From: Candidatus Latescibacterota bacterium
Lineage (GTDB): Bacteria > Latescibacterota > UBA2968 > UBA8231
Direction: 5' to 3'
DNA: 64,000 nucleotides
Assembly: GCA_022819745.1 (NCBI GenBank)
Contig: JAJEGS010000034.1
Span: forward strand, 130,000 to 193,999
Shown here: one piece after another, positions 18,800-25,803 of the stretch
Layout of the letters: the number at the start of each line of letters is the position of its first letter
Numbering within the stretch: the stretch's first letter is position 1
The notes under the pieces: generated by a model
What the model was told of the DNA's origin: nothing
Seen by the model: the letters and a program-made list of their open reading frames with translations, nothing else
The model's database searches: none
Made by a program: the position numbers and the translations under genes

Positions 18800-19777
18800 A
18801 TGATCAAAATTGCCGAAGTCCTGCCCGATCACCCCACGCCGCTGTGGCGGATGGTCAAGCAATGCGGCGTTGACCACGTAGTCGGCGGTTTCTCCACACA
18901 GGGCGACCCCGCCGACATTCACCCCGATCAACGGCCCTGGAGCTTCACCAACCTCGTGCGGATGAAAACCGCGTTTAACGACGGCGGCTTTTCCCTCGAC
19001 GTCATCGAGGCCCGCCCGCCGCTCAACAAGGCCAAGCTCGGCCTGTCCGACCGCGACGAGGAGATCGAATACGCCTGCGAGCTGATTCGCAACATGGGCA
19101 AGGTCGGCATTCCGGTCTGGTGCCCCGAGTGGATGCCCGTGCTCAACTGGACCCGCACCTCAATGGCCGCGCCCGGACGCGGCGGTGCCATGGTCACCGG
19201 CTTTGACAACGAGCTGATGAAAAACGCGCCGCTAACCGACGCCGGCGTCGTCACCGAAGAGCAGCTTTGGGACAACCTGAAGTACTTCCTCGAAAAGGTC
19301 GTGCCAGTCGCCGAGGAAGCCGGCGTCAAGCTCGCCATGCACCCCGACGATCCGCCGCTGTCGCCCCTGCGCGGCATGGGGCGAATCATGCGCAGCGTCG
19401 AAAACTACCAAAAGCTCATCGACTTAGTGCCCAGTCCCGCCAACGGCATCTGCCTGTGCCAAGGCAACTTCACCTTGATGACCGACGACTTGCCCGAGGT
19501 CATTCGCCACTTTGGCGACCGCATCTACTTCGTCCACTTCCGCGACGTGCGCGGCACGCCCGAAAAATTCGTCGAGACCTTCCACGACGAAGGAAAGACC
19601 GACATGCGCGCCTGCATGGAAGCCTACCGCGACATCGGCTTCGAGGGCGTCCTGCGTCCCGACCACGTGCCGACGATGGAGGGCGACCGCAACGACCAGC
19701 CGGGCTATTCGTCAATCGGGCGCTTGTTTGCCATCGGCTATATCAAGGGGCTGCGCGAAGCCGTGTACGCAAGTTAA
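18800..19777 (+). CDS. Mannonate dehydratase-like (UxuA-like) TIM-barrel protein
   Basis: TIM-barrel protein related to D-mannonate dehydratase (UxuA), 325 residues. Motifs CPEWMPVLNW, LAMHPDDPP, FVHFRDVRGT and VLRPDHVPT match the metal- and substrate-binding strands of UxuA. The protein is about 70 residues shorter than E. coli UxuA, as are many environmental homologues. The ATG at 18800 has AAAGGA upstream. A second, divergent copy lies at 39302-40273. The reaction would be dehydration of D-mannonate to 2-keto-3-deoxygluconate in hexuronate breakdown, though shorter paralogues may act on other sugar acids. Confidence 0.8.
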   Translation: MIKIAEVLPDHPTPLWRMVKQCGVDHVVGGFSTQGDPADIHPDQRPWSFTNLVRMKTAFNDGGFSLDVIEARPPLNKAKLGLSDRDEEIEYACELIRNMGKVGIPVWCPEWMPVLNWTRTSMAAPGRGGAMVTGFDNELMKNAPLTDAGVVTEEQLWDNLKYFLEKVVPVAEEAGVKLAMHPDDPPLSPLRGMGRIMRSVENYQKLIDLVPSPANGICLCQGNFTLMTDDLPEVIRHFGDRIYFVHFRDVRGTPEKFVETFHDEGKTDMRACMEAYRDIGFEGVLRPDHVPTMEGDRNDQPGYSSIGRLFAIGYIKGLREAVYAS

Positions 19778-19817
19778 ATAGCCGTCAAAAATAGGTAGGC
19801 GGTAAAGCTATGTTCCT

Positions 19818-19850
19818 GTCATTCTGAGCGTAGCGGAGTCGAAGAATCTC
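19818..19850. repeat. REP-like repeat, family A (variant)
   Basis: A variant reading GTCATTCTGAGCGTAGCGG and ending TCGAAGAATCTC. The CATGCTG/AGCATC pair is replaced by CATTCTG/AGAATC, so the base pairing between the two ends of the repeat is kept although the sequence changes. That is evidence of selection for, or spread as, a hairpin. Confidence 0.7.
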
Positions 19851-19884
19851 CCACCAGCGAGGCTGGATAGGTAGGTTCAATGCT

Positions 19885-22179
19885 ATGTGCGATCGTTTAG
19901 CGGCAAAAATCCGCCTGTACTTGTCGATACTGGGCGCACTCCTGCTCGCCGCCCAAGCCCTCGGAGCCGAGGAACTGCGCCTCGGCGGGCCGGGCGGCTG
20001 GAGCGAGTGGACGCTGCCCGGCGACGCGGTCGATGTCGCCGACGGCGTGCTCAAACCCGCGTTCGTGCGCCAGAATATCGACGCAGTGCAAAACGCCGCG
20101 ACTTTTGGCGGCGGTATCCGCGATGCTGGTACAGCGCTGGGTCGTGCAGCCCTGCTGATAGACGGAGACGCAGAGACAGCTTGGGCACCTGCCGCAGAAG
20201 CGCCGCTGGAGGACTGGTGGATAGAGGTCGATCTAGGCCGGGTGGTCTCGGCGCGCACAATACGGCTGCATTTTGCCGAGGGCGGCGCGCCGCTCGAATT
20301 CTTCAAGGTTTTCACTTCCGACGGCGAGCCTTTCTTCACCAACGCTGGCGTGGCCATTGAGGGCACCCTACGCTACAACAAGCGCCGCCTGTACAGCTTT
20401 AACCAAGATCGGGTCATCGAGATCGACTTTGGCCTCAAGCCCCTCAAGCACATTCGCATCCAAGCCGACAAGAAGACGCTTGGTACCCAGTTCAGTGAGT
20501 TGTCGGTAGAGAGCGTGGGCGACAATCTGTCCCTAGGTGCGCGAGAACGCGGCGGTCAGATCGATGTGCATAGCCTAGTCGGCTCCGGCCGGGATGAGCG
20601 CCATGAGAACCCCTTGATCAGCCGCAACCTAATTGACGGGGACATTACCTCGTACTGGGGTCGCAAGGAGGGACGCGGGGTGACGCCGGTGGGGCTCTTC
20701 GTCCTCGACTTGGGCGTGCTCTTTTGGGTCGATCGAGTGCGGTTGTTGGGGGATTTCACCGGGCTGCCGACGACCGGCGAGAGAGCCCGCACCCGCTTTG
20801 GATCCATCAATTACCTGTGGTACAAGATGTCGGGGTCGGATGGATCGCTGGCCCCGGACGGCTCACTGCGCTGGGTCTCGTTGGGGGAACTGCCCGAATC
20901 GCTGCGCAATCGCCGCGATATAGTCCACTTTGAGGAGCGCTTTCCCTCGACTAAGTTGCGCTACGTCCGACTCCTCTTTGGCATGACCTCTGGCGCGCTC
21001 TCGGGCACGACCGCGGAGTTTCAAGTCTTTGGCGAAGGATTTCCCGCCGCCTTGACAGCGCTCTCGCCAATTTTCGACTTGGGCGGGAAAAAGACGATCT
21101 CGGCGCTCGATTGGCAATCCCAAGTGCCGCTCAATACTCGTCTAGAGATTCGCAGCCGCACCGGCAATTTGCTCGACGAAGAGTACTCTTTCTACGACAA
21201 AAACGGCAAAGAAGTCACCGCAAGGAAATACGACAAGCTCATTCCCTCTTTTCGCGGACGGATCGACACGGTGCGCACAATAGGCTCGGACTGGAGCAAC
21301 TGGAGTCCGGTTTACGAGGTTTCTGGCCAGGGGTTTTTGTCGCCGGGACCGCGACAGTTCGCCCAAATCGAGGTGCAGCTTTTGAGCGAAGATCCGTTTA
21401 GCGCCCCAGCACTGGAAACGCTGACCCTGCACTTCCACCCGCCGCTGGTGCAACAGACGCAGGCGGAAATCTACCCGGCCGAGGTCGAGCCGGGCGCGCC
21501 GCAAAACTTCACCTATTTCCTTCGCACAACCGCAACTTCGGCCAACCGAGGATTCGACCAAATCCTGCTGAGTTCATCAGCCGCCGTGCGCTTCAGGGCC
21601 TTGCGCATCAACGGGGAAGAAGCCTCCGTCCAAATCGAGGAGCGGGACGACGGGATCCTGCTCGTCCTCGACCGCACCGTGCGGCGCTCGGGGCTTTTGG
21701 AGATCGATTTCGAGAGTACGCTCTACCTCAACCAGACTCGTTTTGACGCGTTGCTCTTCAACAGCAATATAGAGGGTCAGGTGCAACAAGTCGATGCGGG
21801 AAATGCCAGTGCGGACGTAGCGAGCGAGACAGTGTCCGTAGCCTTGCCCGCGGACCCCGGTTTGCTCGAAGACCTGACGATTTCAACCCAAGTGCTAACG
21901 CCTAACGGCGACGGCGTTGGCGACCGACTCGTCCTCGAATTCAATCTGCTCAAAGTGCTGGATCCGCGCACCGTGCGAGTAGCCATTTTCGACCTGACCG
22001 GGCGTCGAGTGCATCTCTTGAGTGAAGCGGAGCAAGTGGCCGGACGAGTGGCCTTAGAATGGGACGGACGCGACCACGCTGGTGGTCTAGTCGCACCGGG
22101 GAACTACGTCCTGCGCGTCGAGGTCAGCGGCGACGCACGTACCGACCAGGTCAGCCGAATCGTTTCCGTGGCCTACTAA
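19885..22179 (+). CDS. Large secreted protein with discoidin-like domains and C-terminal FlgD-Ig/T9SS-like domain
   Basis: Exported protein of unknown substrate, 764 residues. Residues 1-28 form a Sec signal peptide. Two galactose-binding-like (F5/8 type C) regions can be seen, near residues 85-135 (WWIEVDLGRVVSARTIRLHF) and 250-345 (LFVLDLGVLFWVDRVRLL). The C-terminal 90 residues begin TPNGDGVGDRL and end WDGRDHAGGLVAPGNYVLRVEV, the FlgD Ig-like fold often used as a secretion/anchoring tail in FCB-group bacteria. No catalytic motif was recognised. A role in binding surface glycans is plausible, by inference only. Confidence 0.75.
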   Translation: MCDRLAAKIRLYLSILGALLLAAQALGAEELRLGGPGGWSEWTLPGDAVDVADGVLKPAFVRQNIDAVQNAATFGGGIRDAGTALGRAALLIDGDAETAWAPAAEAPLEDWWIEVDLGRVVSARTIRLHFAEGGAPLEFFKVFTSDGEPFFTNAGVAIEGTLRYNKRRLYSFNQDRVIEIDFGLKPLKHIRIQADKKTLGTQFSELSVESVGDNLSLGARERGGQIDVHSLVGSGRDERHENPLISRNLIDGDITSYWGRKEGRGVTPVGLFVLDLGVLFWVDRVRLLGDFTGLPTTGERARTRFGSINYLWYKMSGSDGSLAPDGSLRWVSLGELPESLRNRRDIVHFEERFPSTKLRYVRLLFGMTSGALSGTTAEFQVFGEGFPAALTALSPIFDLGGKKTISALDWQSQVPLNTRLEIRSRTGNLLDEEYSFYDKNGKEVTARKYDKLIPSFRGRIDTVRTIGSDWSNWSPVYEVSGQGFLSPGPRQFAQIEVQLLSEDPFSAPALETLTLHFHPPLVQQTQAEIYPAEVEPGAPQNFTYFLRTTATSANRGFDQILLSSSAAVRFRALRINGEEASVQIEERDDGILLVLDRTVRRSGLLEIDFESTLYLNQTRFDALLFNSNIEGQVQQVDAGNASADVASETVSVALPADPGLLEDLTISTQVLTPNGDGVGDRLVLEFNLLKVLDPRTVRVAIFDLTGRRVHLLSEAEQVAGRVALEWDGRDHAGGLVAPGNYVLRVEVSGDARTDQVSRIVSVAY

Positions 22180-22243
22180 ATCCCATTCACCCCGACTAAT
22201 TCCTGATTGCTGTTCCGCAGCGTTTGTCATGTCGGCACCCGTA

Positions 22244-22266
22244 GGGGGCGGTTTCAAACCGCCCCC
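22244..22266. repeat. GC-rich perfect palindrome, family D (GGGGGCGGTTT...)
   Basis: GGGGGCGGTTT at 22244-22254 pairs with AAACCGCCCCC at 22256-22266, giving an 11-bp stem with a single-base loop. A second copy at 40271-40298 sits between convergent genes. The gap 22180-22412 also holds GCTTGCGCGGGAATGAC and further GC-rich stems, but I see no gene in it. A transcription-terminating or mRNA-protecting role is possible. Confidence 0.6.
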
Positions 22267-22412
22267 ACCCAATCCGCATCGCGTATAAGACTGGATTCCC
22301 GCTTGCGCGGGAATGACACCAAGCGGGGCGGTAGGAAACCGCAGATAACGATAGCGGCGTAACAGCAGTTCCTAATTGACGGCACTTACCTCCATAAAAA
22401 ATCACCGATGGA

Positions 22413-23705
22413 CTGACGGCTTTAGCCGTTCAGGGGGATAGGTGTGGCCTGAGCGCCGGGGCCTTGCGTCCCTTGAGCGAAGGCCAACAATAAGCCTTTC
22501 CTTATGCTCAGGTAATGGTTGTATTTGGTATATGGTTGTATTTGGTATTATGAAACGGGTTATTCAAATCAAGCTCCTTCCCACGCCGGAGCAGGCCGAC
22601 GCGCTCGAAGAAACGATGCGTCGCTTCAATGCCGCCTGTAACTGGGTAGCTGAACAGGCGTTTGAGCGTCAGCTTGCCAATCGGTATGCGCTGCATAAGC
22701 TCTTTTACTACGAGGTACGCGAGACGTTTGATCTGCCAGCGGATATTGCAATCCAGACGTTTGCTCAGGTTGCCTCCTGCTACAAGCACGACAAGAGTAC
22801 GCAGGTGTCGTTTCGTCCGCTGGCGGCTATTCCCTATCGCAAGGGAGCCTTTCGCTACAAAGGGCTTGAGACCTTGAACATCAAGACCGCGGATGGCGTT
22901 CGCCACGACATCCCGATGGTGATGGGGGACTACCAAGCGGCACAGTTTGGCAACGTCCGGCTGTTTGCTGAACTGGTACGGCGTAAGGATGGTCCGTTCT
23001 TTCTCATGGCGACCGTAGAGCATGAACCCGAGCCGCCGTGTGATACTGATGATTTTCTTGGCGTCGATCTCGGTATCGTCAACTTGGCTACGGACTCGGA
23101 TGGCGAACAGCACACGGGCGAGGACGTAGAGCAGGTGCGCGTCAAGAACCAGACCCATAAGCAAGCCCTGCAATCGGCGGCGGATCTTGCCAAGAACCAC
23201 CGACGCCGCAAGCGCATCCGTAAGAAGCTCAAACGCATCGGCGACCGTGAGGCACGGTTTCGTCGTAACACCAATCACACGCTTTCCAAGCGACTCGTTG
23301 CGAAGGCCAAAGGCACCGGGCGCGGCATCGCCCTTGAGGATTTGAAGGGCATACGCGACCGGATACGGTTTCGCAAGCCGCAACGCAACCGCATAGGGTC
23401 TTGGGGATTTGACCAACTGAGGCAGTTTATAGCCTACAAAGCGGAGCAAGCAGGCGTCCTGCTCCAACTCGTCGATCCCAAGCATACCTCTCAGATGTGT
23501 TCTCAGTGCAAACATCTCGAGCGCGGGAATCGCTCCTCTCAATCCGAATTTCGTTGTAAGCAGTGTGGGTACTCTGCTCACGCTGATCACAACGCCGCCC
23601 GGAATATCCGGGCAAGGGCGTCCGTCAATGCGCCTAAAGTTTCACCGGCCCCCGCTCTGGCGGCTGGGTAGGTAGGGACAAGCTGACTGATTTAGACGTC
23701 AGTGG
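22413..23705 (+). mobile_element. IS1341-type (IS200/IS605 superfamily) element carrying only tnpB
   Basis: The left end has the imperfect hairpin CTGACGGCTTTAGCCGTTCAG at 22413-22433. The right end has ACTGA-N8-TCAGT at about 23686-23703, just after tnpB. Subterminal hairpins of this kind serve the TnpA transposase of IS200/IS605 elements. No tnpA is present, so movement would need a transposase in trans. Exact element borders are estimated; such elements make no target duplication. The right end overlaps the stop codon of the convergent aldo/keto reductase gene. Confidence 0.7.
22550..23671 (+). CDS. tnpB: TnpB, RNA-guided nuclease of IS200/IS605 family
   Basis: RNA-guided DNA endonuclease related to the ancestors of Cas12, 373 residues. 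RuvC-type catalytic residues are D173 (GVDLGIVNLATD), E263 (ALEDLKGI) and D346 (ADHNAARN), all present. The zinc finger has C317-x2-C320 and C336-x2-C339. The ATG at 22550 (MKRVIQIKLLPT) is the usual family start; an in-frame ATG 18 nt upstream exists because a 17-bp unit is duplicated at 22515-22548. The guide omega RNA is expected at the 3' end, near 23600-23705. No tnpA gene is nearby. All catalytic residues are kept, so it is probably active. Confidence 0.92.
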   Translation: MKRVIQIKLLPTPEQADALEETMRRFNAACNWVAEQAFERQLANRYALHKLFYYEVRETFDLPADIAIQTFAQVASCYKHDKSTQVSFRPLAAIPYRKGAFRYKGLETLNIKTADGVRHDIPMVMGDYQAAQFGNVRLFAELVRRKDGPFFLMATVEHEPEPPCDTDDFLGVDLGIVNLATDSDGEQHTGEDVEQVRVKNQTHKQALQSAADLAKNHRRRKRIRKKLKRIGDREARFRRNTNHTLSKRLVAKAKGTGRGIALEDLKGIRDRIRFRKPQRNRIGSWGFDQLRQFIAYKAEQAGVLLQLVDPKHTSQMCSQCKHLERGNRSSQSEFRCKQCGYSAHADHNAARNIRARASVNAPKVSPAPALAAG

Positions 23706-24562
23706 TTGACCACCCCCAACCCTTCCTCCAGTTCCTCGACGCTAGCAAAAGCCACCAAAGTGCAATGCACCCCCTCGGTCGCCAGCACCCACTGTATCGC
23801 CCGCTCAGTGCGCGGCACCAGCTCACCCGGCTCGGCTAGCTCGCGCCAAGGGCCCGAGACAATCGGATAGACCAGCGGCAACTCTCCGCGAATGCCTTCC
23901 CCCCTCGGCGATAGCTCCTCGACCTTCGACTCGTCCACGGCCGCCCAGTCGGTCTGCGCCTTGTCAGCCCAACTAAGCCACTGGCCGCCCAGGGCCTTCA
24001 TAATTAGCACGCCCTTCCCAGCCCGCGCCGACGCCGCAATGCCCGGAGCCTGCCAGCGACAGACGTAGTTGTAGATGACCAAATCGGCGTCCGCCTCGGG
24101 CTCGGGCCCGCGCTCAGCGTAGGCTTGTTGATCGGCCAGCATGTGCCGAATCAAGCACAGGGCGCGCACTTTGCCTTTGGCCTTGCACTCGGCGATGCGC
24201 TCGGCCAAGCCTTCGTTTTGCAGATAGGCATAGTGGTGTACCCGCAAAATATCGATGGTCTCGCGGCGCACATTGGCGAGGTGTTTGTCGATAGTCCCCT
24301 CCACCTCAGCGGCTGCCGGCGCACCCACCTTGAGCGAGAAGAAGCGGTCGTCTCGCGGGCCTTTCAACTCGTCCGGGATGTAGACCTCGTCTCCATAACC
24401 CATGTCGAAAAGGTTGACGCCCAACTCGGCGGCCCGCAGGTAAATCCGACGTTTCTCCTCGGGCGGCGGATGGCCGTTGACGCCCTCGTAGCGGGCCAAC
24501 AGCCCACCCAAGCCGATGGTACTCAACTCCATATCCATCTGTCCAAAGCGGCGATATTCCAC
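23699..24562 (-). CDS. Aldo/keto reductase-like protein
   Basis: NAD(P)H-dependent oxidoreductase fold, 287 residues. The N-terminus MEYRRFGQMDMELSTIGLGG is typical, and the barrel motifs LGVNLFDMGYG and IDILRVHHYAY are recognisable. The usual catalytic tyrosine is not certain: the family DTA..YG motif reads DMGYGDEVY. The start is GTG at 24562 with AAGGAGG 6 nt upstream. The stop codon lies within the right-end hairpin of the tnpB element, so the original C-terminus may have been altered by insertion. Confidence 0.78.
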   Translation of the reverse strand: MEYRRFGQMDMELSTIGLGGLLARYEGVNGHPPPEEKRRIYLRAAELGVNLFDMGYGDEVYIPDELKGPRDDRFFSLKVGAPAAAEVEGTIDKHLANVRRETIDILRVHHYAYLQNEGLAERIAECKAKGKVRALCLIRHMLADQQAYAERGPEPEADADLVIYNYVCRWQAPGIAASARAGKGVLIMKALGGQWLSWADKAQTDWAAVDESKVEELSPRGEGIRGELPLVYPIVSGPWRELAEPGELVPRTERAIQWVLATEGVHCTLVAFASVEELEEGLGVVNH

Positions 24563-24676
24563 AATAACCCTCCTTGCGTCGTTAAGAAGCGCTTACAGCT
24601 TGCTGTGCCCAATATGGCGCGTTAGCTCGCCGGACAAGATCAAAAAACCGCGCCGTCGAACACCTATCGGATGGGC

Positions 24677-24699
24677 ATTATATACTTGGCTACAATATC
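24677..24699. repeat. Left 23-bp inverted repeat
   Basis: Core ATATACTTGGCTACAATATC. It ends on the first base of the stop codon of the DUF6602-like gene and is matched perfectly, in inverse orientation, at 25744-25766. Confidence 0.85.
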
Positions 24700-25715
24700 T
24701 ATATGTTCCTACGACCCAATATTTGTACATCGTCCCGAAGATGATCTGTTGGCGTTACGATGGGTTGAGCTTCTATCTGTTCTGGGGAGACATTGGCAAA
24801 TACAGCCCACGTCAAGTTCGGCTCCGTCTCAGCCTTGTAGTTCAAGTAATGCTCTAACGGTATGCGTGTCGTAACTCCACCTTGGGACCTCTTCCATATC
24901 TCCTTAACTAGCTCCCCAAAAGGAGATTCCGCTCTCGCTGGATGTATTATATGGGGAAGCACGTTCTTGGCTCGTGTCGGGATGTAAGGCGTCGAATCTG
25001 CACAGTTATGCTCCTTCTGTGGAATTGTTTGAGGAACCAACAACGTACCGTCGAGAAATGCAACTATATCTGGGCACAATACATCGTCGTTCATTTCACT
25101 TATGTTCTGGGCGTAATGCCCCAACAATGTTGCTTTCGGGCCAGACTTGTGTGTCTTCGATGGGTCAGGCAGAGTTACAGCGATAGTAGATTTTTCCGCT
25201 AAGACGAATCCGAAAATATCGCCCTTATTGGTGCGGTCTCGATAAAAACCTAATGCGGTCGTAGACCCGGGACCGCAGTACATTCTGCCCACAGAGAGGC
25301 CATCTTCCATCTCTTCAAAATCCCTGTGCAGCTCCTTCACTGAGCGAATTTTCTGGAAAGCGTCAACGAGTTCACTCTTACCAATGGCACTCTTGACTTC
25401 GCCCACGGCCATCACGCCTTCACATGGATAGTACGTAGTTTCAGGGCTGTTATTGATACAGAACACCGGGCACAAGTCCCTTTCGTAGAGAACAACATCC
25501 ATCTGCCGACTAGTGCCGCCTTTGGTGTCGATCACGCAACCCGAACCGACGCCAATCCCTCGCGGCAGAATCTGTTCGAGCCTATCTCTGACGGGCTGCT
25601 CCATTGCGTCCCCGACGAGTTCGGGAGTGGTCGCTTCGCGGGCGTCTCCGAACGCCCTGACCAAGTCGCACCCAATCCGCCTGATGAAATCGGCTGAATC
25701 AAAAGCAGGTTGCAT
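24699..25715 (-). CDS. DUF6602-like protein with PD-(D/E)XK nuclease signature
   Basis: Predicted nuclease, 338 residues, cytoplasmic. D73 in SRQMDVVLYE and E106-x-K108 in VMAVGEVKSA follow the D-(x)n-(D/E)xK arrangement of PD-(D/E)XK nucleases, preceded by the GSGCVIDTKGG beta turn seen in that fold. I associate the sequence with DUF6602 from memory. G+C is lower than in neighbouring metabolic genes. It follows the HTH-GTPase gene on the same strand after 88 bp, a gap that contains one of the two inverted repeats. A GTPase-nuclease defence pair is a reasonable inference; the target is unknown. Confidence 0.65.
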   Translation of the reverse strand: MQPAFDSADFIRRIGCDLVRAFGDAREATTPELVGDAMEQPVRDRLEQILPRGIGVGSGCVIDTKGGTSRQMDVVLYERDLCPVFCINNSPETTYYPCEGVMAVGEVKSAIGKSELVDAFQKIRSVKELHRDFEEMEDGLSVGRMYCGPGSTTALGFYRDRTNKGDIFGFVLAEKSTIAVTLPDPSKTHKSGPKATLLGHYAQNISEMNDDVLCPDIVAFLDGTLLVPQTIPQKEHNCADSTPYIPTRAKNVLPHIIHPARAESPFGELVKEIWKRSQGGVTTRIPLEHYLNYKAETEPNLTWAVFANVSPEQIEAQPIVTPTDHLRDDVQILGRRNI

Positions 25716-25743
25716 CTATAGACCTTACTCCATGCACTTTGAG

Positions 25744-25766
25744 GATATTGTAGCCAAGTATATAAT
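25744..25766. repeat. Right 23-bp inverted repeat
   Basis: Perfect inverse match of 24677-24699. It lies in the 88-bp gap between the GTPase and nuclease-like genes. A tandem ACTTCTCATTTA (25788-25799 and 25806-25817) follows at the 3' end of the GTPase gene. Confidence 0.85.
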
Positions 25767-25803
25767 TCCCTATCGGATACCCGGCGCACTTCTCATTTAT
25801 TGG

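Larger units (their letters stand above)
24663..25778. mobile_element. Candidate 1.1-kb cassette bounded by 23-bp inverted repeats, carrying the DUF6602-like gene
   Basis: Two perfect 23-bp inverted repeats (24677-24699 and 25744-25766, core ATATACTTGGCTACAATATC) enclose a single gene. Just outside them the sequence CCTATCGGAT occurs in direct orientation at 24663-24672 and 25769-25778, like a target duplication, with 2-4 unmatched bases between. No transposase is encoded inside. I infer a non-autonomous mobile cassette; the bases immediately inside the direct repeats do not match perfectly, which lowers confidence. Confidence 0.5.

Noticed and set aside
22508..23590. 360-codon minus-strand open frame opposite tnpB
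   Set aside because: The plus strand encodes an intact TnpB with all catalytic residues. The antisense product has no recognisable domain.
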